The notes beneath the pieces are model-generated. The model had not been told where the DNA came from and made no database searches. It saw only the letters and a list, made by a program, of their open reading frames with translations. Positions 26,501-38,900 of a stretch of 64,000 bases of DNA are shown here, piece after piece (the stretch's first letter is position 1; each line of letters starts with the position of its first letter). The DNA comes from Auanema rhodensis (taxonomy: Eukaryota > Nematoda > Chromadorea > Rhabditida > Rhabditidae): assembly GCA_964057225.1 (NCBI GenBank), contig OZ059897.1:15996001-16060000 (forward strand), given 5' to 3'. A program made the position numbers and the translations under genes.

Positions 26501-29500
26501 CAGGCATTACTAAAAACAATCATTTAAAAAATTTAAAATGTAAAGCACACTCTTACTGTTAGCAGATGAAGAATTAGGCACACAAGTACCGGAAACCATC
26601 ACACTATCTCCAGATTCAGAGGTATTTGCAATTGTGGACTCAAAGATAGTAAAGTTGTGATATGCCTTCTCGCATAGAGTATAGAAGACCTGAAAAGAAA
26701 TGAAATCAGAAAATCCCTTAAAATTATTCGTAAACTATTCAATAAACTTATATTCAATATTAGCTCATAAAAAATTCTCAGCAGTACAAAGTGTGTTCAT
26801 GTCTACACCTTTATTCAAACGTGAAATTTTAGAATTTCTATTCATTGCTTTAGAGTACAATAAGAGTTGCTTCAAAAATACATAACAAGAAGACACTTTA
26901 AATGGGGAAGACTCAGATAGCCCATTGAATATGCGAGTTCAGTGCACATCCATAAAAGGTTGCTGAGTCCCTCTCTACTATTCTTAAAATATAAAATAAT
27001 CATCTTTGCTCAATAGTATTCATCTAATAATCCTATAGCTGAGCCGTGACGACAGGTACTCAGCAAACATGCTGAAAACCCCTAGGATAATGCCAAGACG
27101 AGGTCAACTCATGGCAAACCCAGCAGAATTTCTTGTCTTATACGACCCAAATGCATAGTGAATGTCATAGAACACAATAATTAGACTCATGTACTTGTCA
27201 ATCTAGAGATAGTTACCACAGGCAATGATTTATATAGATGACCGGAAAGAGCTAACTAATAATAAAACTAGTTGATGTATGTCAGGAACACATCTTATGT
27301 TAAGCAATATATATGGGTCGCGTATGTCAAATTAGCCTATGTATAGCTGTTTAGGCTCAGCAAATTAATTTTATTTTAAAAACTAGAATCTACCCTTAGC
27401 CAATTGCAAACTATTCCATGTGCCAATCTTATTTAACCTCTTGTGTTTGATATTGTTATTATTATTTAAGTAAAGTCATTATCAATACTAATACAGAGAT
27501 ATTGATGGATAAACGAGTGGGTTAGATATTTTTGGTCACCTGTTGCATTACGTAATATTATGGCAGAAGGAGACAGCATTGTCCAAAGAAAAATCGAAAT
27601 ATTGTGCATTATATGTCAGTCTATGGCAAAGCTAACAGGAGGATATCAAAAGATGTGACAGACAGAGTTGACCCCCAGAAGAAGAGTGCTCAAGACAAAC
27701 ATCCGGGAGGGCGAGCTTTCTTTCACTATGAGGTGTTAAATGACCCTATATAGGGAAAGCCAGGGCACTAGAAGACTTGACCAATACAGGCGAAGCAAAC
27801 AATCTGACTGGATGAAAACAGCTGGCAATCACCTAAGTAGCATAGTCATGATTTCTTGGCTGAATACTTTGCAAAATTAGGTGAAAGTGCTTTTTCGTTT
27901 CGGAACAATGGCTAGCTAAGCCTTTTTCATTTACGAACTGAAATTAATGAGGATTCTACAGAGTAGAGCAAATGAAACCCTGTCATGACATCAGCAATAA
28001 AACTGCACGTTAGGTCTTATTGAGCCAGGAAAATGCAAGTGTAGTTGATCCAAGAAAGACTAGCATTAGCTATTAATTGGAGTAACCCTGACATACAAGC
28101 TGAGAAGATCAAAAACATGACATTTGGTGAACTGCTTAGCCATGTCATCATCCATCATCTAGGTCCCTTCGTTTATGTACTAATTGATATTCATACACGC
28201 GCAGACTGACAGTATCTGGACCAGATTATGAGATGGCGCATGAGATATGTTCTGGTTGTTGTATAATTTCACTTGGCTGATTAAGACACCTAATCCTCTA
28301 ATAGTTCTCCCAACCGGAAATTATTGTATAAAAACCTATACTCACCTTCGTTACTAGCACAGAGGCACAGGCTCCGTTATCGTCGAAAGCCAGCTGAATC
28401 TGTTCGGTATCTGGTTTCAAAGTGACCATGAAAGTAACTTGGTCGTACTTTTGGGATGACATTGTCAGAACATGTCGCTTAACCCTGTAACGTAACTATT
28501 ACCAATATGCAAATAAATACAATGTTTTTACCATTGTGAAGCAAATTCGGGTTTGCTAACATTATAATCTTGTGGTCTGTTTTTGAAGTGACGAAATTGC
28601 TCTCCACTGAATTCGCGAACGTGTACATTAACAGTTTCTTTGCAAGGAAGCGCAGGTGCACCACTTCCACAACTTCTGATAGTGTACAAAAGGTTTACGA
28701 AAACCCTGAAAAACGAAGGGATTAACCGGATGATTCTAAGCTAGCAAACAAACCCTTTCGTCTCTTTCACAGCAAATGGAGGCACGAAGACCCAGTGAGT
28801 ATGATTACTAACAGCATCCAAACTGCATGATCCATAAATTCTAACAGAACTTTTACTATCAATGCCAGCCCATGTTTCTTCCATCCACTGAAAAAAAATT
28901 GTATAATAACAGATTGCCCTCGTAACATGAACGAAGAGATATAGATAGATGTCTGAGGTAGATTTCCCATGTCCACCTACTTAAGACATGTTATCTTTGT
29001 CACAATCGGTACTCAGACCACTACGTTGAACCATTTCTCGCCAAACCAATGCCAATCAGAGGACATAATCAATTAGTAACTCGTTCCATTAAGCATATTT
29101 GACACGAAAGAGACTATTATTTCGATCATGTTCTTTCGCTCCCCTCTCTTATACAACTCACTTATACTCAGACATTCCCTTCATTGGACGTCGTGAGTAC
29201 ACTGCAATCGGATGAAGTAGAAGTTGAATGACATGCCATCACGCAACTCAACCTCAGACAATTCCATATTTTACAATAATCTTTTGAAAAACTAAAATAA
29301 ATGACTAATTGACCCACTTCAAAAGAAGCAATAATACTATTTTTGAACTATTCCCTTTTTTCTCGAGATGAAAACTTTGCTTGCCAGAAAAAAGAGAAAA
29401 TGCAAAGCTTTGGTCTACGATTTTTCGGTTGTGGACCAGTCAGCTTAAGGAACTAAGACAATAGACCATCATGCTAGGCACAGTACACACGAAGTGGACA

Positions 29501-32500
29501 AAGCAAAGAAGATAAGGAGACTGCAGAAGAATGTCCAGATTATTGTTTGGAGTCTAATTAAAACAAACTTATAAAAGAGTGCTGAATAGATTAATCTATT
29601 TAAACACATAACCTTCCAGGCCTTCAGGCATAAAACTTCTTTTCAAGGTTGTTCATGTAATTTATCCCACAAAAACTAACAAATGAAGTGACAAAAGTTA
29701 TCGAATTCAATAGACCATGTAATGATCAACTTGAAAGACAAGGTTATGGTCTATTGAAACGTTTATTTCATTTTAAAGACCCCCCAGTAGTTCGAAACCC
29801 TCCGTAATCAAATACAGAATGTCTAAATTTTAATAAGTCGTAAAATTCACGAATTCAATGCCATTTCACGACAAGCAAAGTATAAACCAAGACAACACAG
29901 ATGTTCTGATTCGACATGTAGGCGCCATACTTGATGAAAAGAGAACACACGTGCCAGATTTACTATTCCCTTTATGGCCAGGTTTATAGCAACTGTTCTG
30001 TTGCTCATGAATGATAGGCAACAGCAGGCAACATTGGAACTATAGCATGAAGGCCTTTGTATTCAGAGGAAGACCCTGTAATTTTGGACAGGCAGGCTAA
30101 TTTGGCCCTTCACGGGGTGTCGCACTTCGTAGTTCCTAATATGGCAACGAAAATTTAAATCATAATGATCATCTCTCGTAAATATATCTATATATCCTTT
30201 AAGAGCTAACGGCATCATCATATTATATGATGTTCATTAAGAACAGAGATATAGGTTGGGAGATTGAGCCCATCCACATTGCAGTCCAATTCGGACATAA
30301 TTGGATTAGACTGACTCTTGAATATATAATGCGTTGCGAACAAATCATCGCCTCGAACCCCCATCATCGTAATCGAAAATATTCAAAAATTCCGTAACTA
30401 AAGATTAAGGTGTATTTCTTATATATGTAGCTAAAAGGTTCGATTTTATATGAACAAGAAGGGCATTGGGACTTCAATTCCTTAGCACACGCAAAGAGCA
30501 TAATCATTGCAATTTGGCTTGGAAATCCCCCGGGAACGGTTCTTTCACTCACTCTCTTATACACATTGAAAGATGCAGGGCTACAAACTGAAAATAAGGA
30601 GAAGCAACTCACCCCGCTTCTTTCTGATTCTGATGTACTGGGAGGCCATGTTATCCAATTTAGATCCTTTTCCTCTGTGGAAGAGTCGAAGAGCATTACT
30701 GAAATTAGGTGATGAAAGTTTAGTTTATTTTATTGTAGTTATTTAGAATACTAAGCTAGGACAACAAGAAAACAATTGACTAATCCACTTCACACTTGCG
30801 GTATACAGATCAGCATGATGCCATAGGCCCCAAACGGTTTGCCGGCACTTGACATGGATCTTTTATAAGAATAGCAAGTGTATAATCGTGTAGCACTAAA
30901 CGTACTTAGTATTTTTTCGCTGTTTTACCACAAATTCTAAGACAGCACAAAACAAACGAAAAGATACTGAGTCGCCTTATCTGAGCATCCACACACTCAA
31001 TAATGGTAGTCAGAACATACTCAAAAATGTGTGAAACGAAATGCAAAACTTGACAAAGCCGTGAATGGATCGAATGTCGTGTACAGCTGTATCCGCAAAT
31101 ACCAGGCTAATTCAAGATATTTAACGGTACTGCTACATATATATCAATAGATATCTACTGTTGTGAGTTTGTTTAATTTTATATTCTTCTCACTTCATAT
31201 GGTAACTCAATCCATTCACTAAGGTGGAACGAGGTCCTTTCTGTTTATATTGAAAAGTAAGAACGAGAGAAGGGCAGCTCATCGAACCGTCTTCGTCCTA
31301 TCATCTCATCTACTATGTGGCTTCTCATGTGCGAATGAAGCGTTTAGATGCGATTGACCCATGATGGAGTGACTTTGAGTGACCCTCTTTCGATTTAAGA
31401 GCATCCATGTGTTCTAATACATGAAACTAACCATAGTCATACAGGAGGCTCGTTTGCGAAGTCGTTGTCCATTGTCATGATAAAGAGCTAACGAATGTGT
31501 GAATCGTAAGAAGAAGATATGAAGAATTCGAATACCCAACGATGAATTGGGACCCAGAAAAGGAAACGACGTTTTAAGTCGATCGCAATATATGAACAAC
31601 AAGAGAAATCGGTATGCCTTGTCTGATCGGCTGATCAGACTAGGGTCTACAGAAATTGAAGTGACAGCTATGAAACTTCTAAACAATCGTTTTGTATCAT
31701 CTCTTCTAATTCCTAATTTATCTTCGTATAATCCAACAACTAAACACGGGTACAACGAACTAATCAGAGAAGGAATTGGGGAAACTTGATCAAAACTTTA
31801 AAACATGCTAAAATAATACTTATATAGCAAGTTAAACTTCGATAAAAGGTCAGAAAGAGGCAGAAAATTATGTTATTCTCAAGGGCATAGTTACACCTCA
31901 TACATATGCAAGCTCTAGTGCCCAATCTATCATTCGCAACAGACTACTCTATGTGACGTTTTCATGAATGTCAACGGAATATCAGCGGACTGACTCGATA
32001 CTATAATGTTTTGACAATTGGTAAACCCTAGCTGCGAGATTATTTCGATTTTATCCTCAATTTTAGTAATTTCGGATGGGAAAAGTGACAGAAAAAGCTC
32101 TGATTGGAATTGATGTTCGCCAGATCGAGCATCCGTAGTGCCAGCTCTATCAATCTTCATTTACACCTTTCTTCCAAGGTGCTAGCAGTTGCGAGCTATC
32201 AAATATCCCTTACCCATCATAGAAAGATCACAGCTGACAGTCACACTTTTCATATCAACATAGCTAATGTTTCCCCCACGCATAAATTATCTCAAAATTA
32301 GTATTGATTCACTTAGGCTATATTCACGAAGAAAACAGTAGGCAATAAGGCAATAGTTTTGTGAGCCAAACTGTATTGAATGAATGGACACAATAGTTAG
32401 AATGACACCAATTACTATGCACATATAGAAGATTGCCAGCAGCAAATAAGGCAATAGAATGGCAACAATACGTGACAAACTGACGCAAAATAGGATTTCT

Positions 32501-32626
32501 TCGGCAACTTAGCCGAATGAGGACAACGTTTGATGAAGTATAATATATTTAAAATAAAAAAACAGTACCTTGTGAGCAGGAAGCTGTAGAGCATAATAAG
32601 AATAATAGCAGTAAAACTTTGTACAT
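20583..32626 (-). CDS. vab-1: Eph receptor tyrosine kinase (VAB-1-type), complete, 18 exons
   Basis: Receptor for membrane-bound ephrins, acting at the plasma membrane in contact-dependent cell guidance. Exons (minus strand, 5' to 3'): 32569-32626, 30613-30698, 28754-28887, 28532-28705, 28346-28484, 26557-26689, 26390-26509, 23376-23531, 23234-23331, 22771-23190, 22466-22724, 22296-22361, 21958-22214, 21758-21911, 21557-21708, 21032-21507, 20777-20982, 20583-20731. They sum to 3237 nt with every junction in phase (1078 residues). Order: signal peptide ([19 protein letters not shown]), ephrin-binding domain ([17 protein letters not shown]), Cys-rich/EGF-like region ([20 protein letters not shown]), two fibronectin III domains, membrane helix (about 550-570), juxtamembrane Tyr ([10 protein letters not shown]), kinase, SAM domain (about 986-1047). 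The kinase has GGGEFG, VAIK (K707), HRDLAARN (D803) and DFG (D821), so it should be active. The C-terminus GFFV fits a class II PDZ ligand. The symbol follows the single worm Eph receptor; orthology is inferred. Confidence 0.95.
23532..26389 (-). other. Large intron 7 of the Eph receptor gene
   Basis: A 2.86-kb intron between the Cys-rich exon and the exon starting [13 protein letters not shown]. It is visibly less AT-rich than the left end of the window and contains open frames of 60-104 codons without recognisable domains. These are judged to be chance frames in moderate-GC intronic DNA. No nested gene can be supported. Confidence 0.7.
26690..28345 (-). other. Large intron 5 of the Eph receptor gene
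   Basis: A 1.66-kb intron separating the exon ending ACASVLVTK from the exon starting VFYTLCEK. I see no coding sequence, repeat or RNA gene in it. Confidence 0.7.
28888..30612 (-). other. Large intron 2 of the Eph receptor gene
   Basis: A 1.7-kb intron within the ephrin-binding domain region, between exons ending SESERSG and starting WMEETWAGI. No gene, simple repeat or RNA feature is visible. Confidence 0.7.
30699..32568 (-). other. Large intron 1 of the Eph receptor gene
   Basis: A 1.87-kb first intron directly after the signal-peptide exon. Long first introns often carry enhancers, but I see no specific motif cluster. Overlapping open frames of 80-113 codons on both strands near 31.4-31.8 kb have no domain signature. 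Confidence 0.7.
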
Positions 32627-32904
32627 TTTGAATAATTCAGTACAGAAGTTCCTTGGTATGAATATTTTTTTCAATTCGTCATGTCCTGATTAAAAATTGA
32701 CAAATAATAGTAGAATGTGGATATTCTGAAAATAAAAAAAATGAAAATAAAATGAGAGAAATGATGAAAAGAAGAAATATATAACTGAAAGAAGATAAAA
32801 ATCATCAAAAAATAAAATTCCATGTTGTGTTCTTAGATATTTGTTACGATAGAAAAGGAAAGAGGCTAGCAACCATACGGACATCTTGGTTTAGGAGAAC
32901 GAGT

Positions 32905-32960
32905 GAAGGCGGGCCCGTGTCCGACCAGGCCCCGCCCTCCATCGAGGGTGGAGCGGCGGT
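32905..32960 (-). promoter_or_regulatory. GC-rich island about 280 bp upstream of the Eph start codon
   Basis: A 56-bp block in which about three quarters of the bases are G or C (43 by my count), in otherwise AT-rich DNA. It contains GGGCCC, a GC box (CCCCGCCC on the + strand), and a small stem CCCTC-gatg-GAGGG read on the minus strand. Its position 5' of the Eph first exon makes a promoter or enhancer role plausible (Sp1/KLF-type sites), but this is inference. Confidence 0.4.
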
Positions 32961-35900
32961 AAGAAGAAAAGGGGTGGGGGTTACATAGAAAAACCTATTA
33001 GAAGATATAATAAGTGAGAAAAATTAAGCGGATAAAGAAAAGAATAGAGCTCAGATTTGAAAAGGTGAAAACTTCTTGCCAAGAGCATACACTTAATCAA
33101 AAGGTGTTAAAATGCGAAAGGTTAGTTTAAATAATCTAATCAATAATTAGTTTATTTTATTGAACTAGCTTTCTCACTTTAATTGGGTTTTGCAAATATT
33201 TTATAAACAGAAAACTTTAAAAATTAATTGGAGCAGGAAGATATGAAATAATTAAGGAAATCTTCAATTAAGACCTCACGAATTGAAACTATATTTAGAT
33301 TACTGTATTCTTGGAGCAAAGTTAATTACACGACCTTTAATTACCTTTCGTAATTTTGCTCGGGGAATGGGAATTTCTTAAAAATCTAGTTTTTTTGGCT
33401 GCAGCCTTATTTTGAAATCCGACAAAAAAAAGAAAAGAAGTGACAAAGAACTGCAATTGCTATCTAGTTTAGGAACAATAAATCTTGCGAGCATCTTTCT
33501 TTCACAGCTCGTCAGCATTAAAATCATCATAACTTATGCTTGTTAAGATATTTATTTTTTATTTCGTTCATGTAAAAAGATAGTATCGTTATTACGTATT
33601 TTTTGACACAAAAGGTCATGATAATATTGGTTGTGCGGATTATTGCTGAGTTTATCAGCTGTATTTTATGATCATGAGCAACTTGACCATATAATTATGT
33701 AAAGTGTAGATTTAATGGACCCATCGTATGCCAATCTGATTCACTGATCAGATAAAATTATTTACCGCATTGGAAACTGCAGTCATAACTCATGTCAGAC
33801 GACTGCTAGTCCAAGTTTTTTGAGTATTTCAAGGGGCAAAGTTTATTATTCATTCAAATGAAGTAAAGTCCAAGTTTTGATATGAGGACGAAAACTAAAC
33901 CACCAGAAAATTATTAAATATATAATATTTATATAAAAGAAAACTACTAGTTTACTGAAATAAACAAGATGCTCACACGCGATTACCAATTTGCTTCATC
34001 TGACACGTACTTCAAATTCAGACAAGCACGAGTGGGATTGGAAAAGCGAAACATATACAAAGCTATTTCAGGATCTGCCAAAATTTAAGCGGAAACGAAA
34101 GGACTAATGAGTTCTTGGGAGAAACAAGAAAGTATAAAACTAACATTAGAAGGATCCATTCGTTCAAGGTATAACAACCGAGTTGAAGATATAAATACAT
34201 TTTACAAAGGAATAAGCAATATAAAGAGCGGCTGTCAGACTGCTCAACCATAGAAAGAGATTTGCTTAAACGAAATAACTGATAGGCAACGCCAGTTGTC
34301 AAAATCTTGACAATTACTCGTCAAAAACTGAAGAATGTTTGGACAATTAAAAAAGTTTCAATGAATTTAGCTTTTAGGTACATAAAGTTTGAATGATGCA
34401 ATTATAAATAAAAGGCTGATGAAAATTTAGCATGGAAAACCGGAAAAGGATATGAGCAGTTATTCCGCAAGGAATTATATGAATTTCCCCTCTTCAAAGA
34501 AACACGAACTGTAAGAAGGATCTAATCAAACAATCTTTCATATCCCTAGGTGGTGAGTGCAAAAAATCGGAAAAAGAAAAAGAAGCGCAGTGTAGGTTAG
34601 TTTAGGCTGAGTTAGATAACGAAATGTATCTAGCATCTAATGCGGCACATCTTAGGGAATCTGCCTTCCTTTTTTTGAAGACGACTCTCAATTAGATTAC
34701 AGACTAACATCAAAAGACGGTTCCATAATGCTATTCACATCTGGGATGTAGAAACGACCGGATGGATGAAGATAATGACTACTGCATATGAAGAAAACAA
34801 TACAAGCGGAATGAAGATAATAACAATGACAGTTGGCAACTGCCATTGAAGGCGACAGATTTTTGAGAATTTTTTGGATACATTAAGGTGTTGTGGTGTT
34901 GCGTGACGCAAGAAAGTCACATACACAAATGATCTTATCCAGTTTTTTTAAATCAATCCCAATAGCCAGGCTTACAAATTGTCAAATTTAGCTGTTCTAT
35001 GAATAATGAACACTATGTACAACCGCAAACCTCAACCTTGCGTCCCAGTAGAAAATGAACTTTGTTAAAGCGTGACGAGTGTGAGAAAATGGCGAGAAGT
35101 TGAAAATGCAATAAAACTACAAGTAGTGCAAGTACGAATAATTGCCTCAAACACACCATGACGTAAAAAATAGCTTAATCTGAGGATGAATGAGAATGCT
35201 TTTCTTATGTTAAAAGAAGTCTCATGAACTGCTTGGCTAGCTGCCGGCTGCCCACTTTGCTTAGTGCTTCTGCTATTCAATATAAACAAAAACTGTCCAT
35301 TTGTTGACCCAATCACTGTTCTTCTGCTGCTGGCGCTGATCGTCGAGCAGGTCTCATAAGTTTCTTCCATCTCTACTAAGCAGGAGTAGAAGTGGAAGCA
35401 AGGAGACATCAGCAGGAGACCTATGTGTGTAGTATGTGTGTGTGTATGTGGAGATGAACAGAACTGTTGAGATAGTAGAATAACGCATATTTAACATCCT
35501 CAAATAATTTGAGGAAATCAAATCGTATTAAATTGATCAACAAGCCACAAAAAATGTCGTTACATAAGGTTCCGAATACGGTACCTACTTGTATATTTTT
35601 TTAAGATACATTAATTTGAAAAGAAGACTGTATGGAAAAATTAATGAGACAGCTAGAAAATTTCTAGCCCATAAACTAAGAAAAAGAAAATCCGGTCAGA
35701 GAAGAAGCCGCTGCTGACAGTAATAATGATGACTGAGCAATTTTGTCAACATTCAATTTTCTCATAAAATTTTCAACCATTCACAAGTTATCTGATATTC
35801 TATGTTTTCAAAATTAATAGAAAAAAACCAATATGTTTGTGAGACATAGATATTCCAACAATTTGCTGCAAAACCCTCTTTGAATGATGAATCATTAATT

Positions 35901-38900
35901 TAAGGGCTTAAAAGCATCGATGGATATATTGAGAATAAGTATGTAGTTTGACTGCCTTTTATGGTTGATAACTTGCCATATTAGGACATCTTTGTTTTCG
36001 TGGAACACTGGATAAACAACAAAGTGCTAAGTTGATTGTGATTGTGAGGCTTGTTGTTTGCTATGCGACAAGAAGAAAAGCACAAGTTGCCTGATTTTAT
36101 GGTCTTTATCAGTTGTCGCCCCTTGAGAAAAGCCGTCAAGAATGGTCATTAGTTTAAATGATAATAGGTGATTGTATGAGGTTTATAAGCTAAAGAAGAT
36201 AGACACTGGGAGAGAAAGACGAATAAAGGTGATGAGGGAACGACAGCAAAGCTAAGAAAGCAGGCGGTAACATTAAAGCTTCCCATCTCATGCTATTTGA
36301 CGATGGGAGCAGGCGGACTCCTAAGGTGATTATTGTCTTAAAGGTGGCGTTGAAGTGCTTAAACTGGGGACTACGCGCATTCTTCACACGCTGATACCCA
36401 AGAAGTTCTGACAATTCTGTACTCAATCAACTAAAATAACTCTTGAAAATTGACTTGAAAGGAGTGTTAGATACTCGTGGAAAACGGCAACAAAGCGATC
36501 ACTGAGCGATATAAACGGCATTTAAGAGCGCGAAAAAGATGAGACAATCACATAAAAAGTTGAAAGAAGAGACAAATCATTTGATCAAGACACTATCGAA
36601 AATCAAACCAGGAATGAAGTACTGGACGAAATTTTGTGTTTGGCAGGACAGCCACTTTCTCGGCGAAATGCAAAAAGAAGAAAGACAGAGAAGGAGTGAA
36701 GGAGACAGATTGCGAAGATGGAGGTCGATGATAGGCCATCTAGCCAGTTCTCAAAAAATTTTGAAATGAAAATCCGGGAGCTCGTAACTAAACGGTTGGG
36801 AAAATTAGAAATCTCAAAAAAGTGAATTAAGAAACATGGTTTAATAATGAATATAAATGCTGAAGCAGTTACATAATTTTAGAGTAGGGCACGGGATGTA
36901 AAAGATAAGGCAAACTCCACGACTAATTAGGCAAAAAAAATTTATCGCTCTGCTGGATCTGGAATTCATGTTGAGAATGAAAGGATTTCACAAGGAGATC
37001 GAGCGTTGGAATCCAGCACCTCATTGAACAAATCTTTGAAGAACTCTTATTATTACTTGATGTGGGAACATGAGAGGAGAGGCAGAAACGGGAATTTAAG
37101 GTGAATAAAATGACGAATCTGTGACATCTGGACGACATCTCAGATGCCTGAAGGTGTTAATGGCTAGTAGGTTTGCAGAAGTGAGAGGTGTGATAGATGT
37201 AAAGGTTACACAAGATTCTTAAGTGACACGTTCAATAGCTGGATGTAGTCAGGAGAAGATATTAGCGAATGGATGAGGGAATTAATTTTGAGGAAGTTGC
37301 AGCGGCAAGATCAGACTGTACTCAAGTCCGAAAACAGACAAATCAAAGCATATTGAACAGATTTATGACACATACGAACAAGTGTTTTGAAGCTTTGATG
37401 GCCTTTATCTATCTGTAGGAACATTTATTTACAATCAACAGCTGGGATCAGAAGCCGTGGCATTACTGAATTCAGTATAAGCGGCTTCTTGTGAAGGAAC
37501 GTCATTTGACAATCCTGGCAACAGATGACCAATTCGTTGACATCCGGAATATGGTTTTGTGCGCAGAAAGGTGACTCCGGATTCGAAAGACACAGCACAG
37601 GAAGTAAACGGAGCTATTACGCTGACAACTTGAGATATGAGTCTTATGAACAGCAATAAACGAGGAGAGTCAGAGAAATAACCTAAGACTTACAGAACAA
37701 ATCAACTTTGGGTAATGAAAAGCTATAGTAAAACTAGTGAGATTCTGAAGAACAGCTGGGCAATGGTTAATCGTTAAATTATTTCTTAGTAAGGAATAAC
37801 GGATGTATTCAGTATCATTTATGCTTATGACAGAAGTATATATGCATTTTATGAGTCATTTCGATTTTTACTTTATGGCATATAAAGGATTGTAGAAATT
37901 ATGCCAATGAATTATTGGCCTGGAAGCAATAACTTTATATTAGCGGTATAATCAGACGCATGTTGTTGAGAGATTCTAGACGAATAGCTCATCTGGCTCA
38001 TCTGTGGGCACCTGCAGCCATAAATAGCTGATGCAAAAAGCGGTTTCACGTAGTGCTTACGGTCCAAATCACAATTTTGCATGGAATTACATTTATGGAT
38101 ATGAATAATAATGAGTAGAAAATTTGTATTAGAGAATACAGAATTTAAAGGTTAAAGAAATGTTATGAATGTATATGAAAATGTACTAAAAAGGTCAAAA
38201 AGTATAGTTAAAGATCAATTAAGAAATGACTTTTATCATATTATATATTGATTTCTAAAGTAGCAAACAGGTATTCAAAATTCACAATAGCTTCATTTAT
38301 CTTTTTTGAATACAAAATATAGTATTTTCCATTGGTTGTCCTCGATGGTCGGTAGAATCGAAAGCACATATTTTAGCCTTATAAGGTCATTTTTGAAGAA
38401 AATACTAAAGGCATGGGCTAATCCTACTAGCGCTAATTAGCACCTTCAAATATGGCGTATGCATGCCACAAGGGATGGGTAGGTTTAAACCTAGACAGAC
38501 GATTATGAAAAAACATAAGCAAAAATAAGAGAGTGCAGAGATACAACTAGAGGGATAAGAAAGACAACAGAGTTGTTAGACCCAAAACAAACTGGTGCGT
38601 CTGGGACTTCTGATGACCTTTGGACGTTTTTTTCAGAAGCTGTAAGGGTGATTAGCCCAGTTCAAACTACGTGGATGTGTATGATTATCGGAGGTTAATG
38701 GGTCCCTACATCCTCACTTGCTTATACTGACTGTGACACTACACGTCTCAATGATTCTTTTTTGTCTTCTCAACTGTCCAGACCTAGTCATATAGTTCGT
38801 TTCACACCCAATTGCCCTTTACTAGAACAGAATGACAATTCGGAAACGTAGGAAAGAACTGCGGGAATCACTAGTTGACTATTCCAAATGAACACTTCGA

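Noticed and set aside
29785-29805. AGTTCGAAACCC, similar to a tRNA T-loop
   Set aside because: No matching T-stem partner, anticodon arm or acceptor stem could be found around it.
30345-30362. Minus-strand GGGGGTTCGAGGCGATG, similar to a tRNA 3' half
   Set aside because: The stem does not pair and no upstream D-arm or A-box is present.
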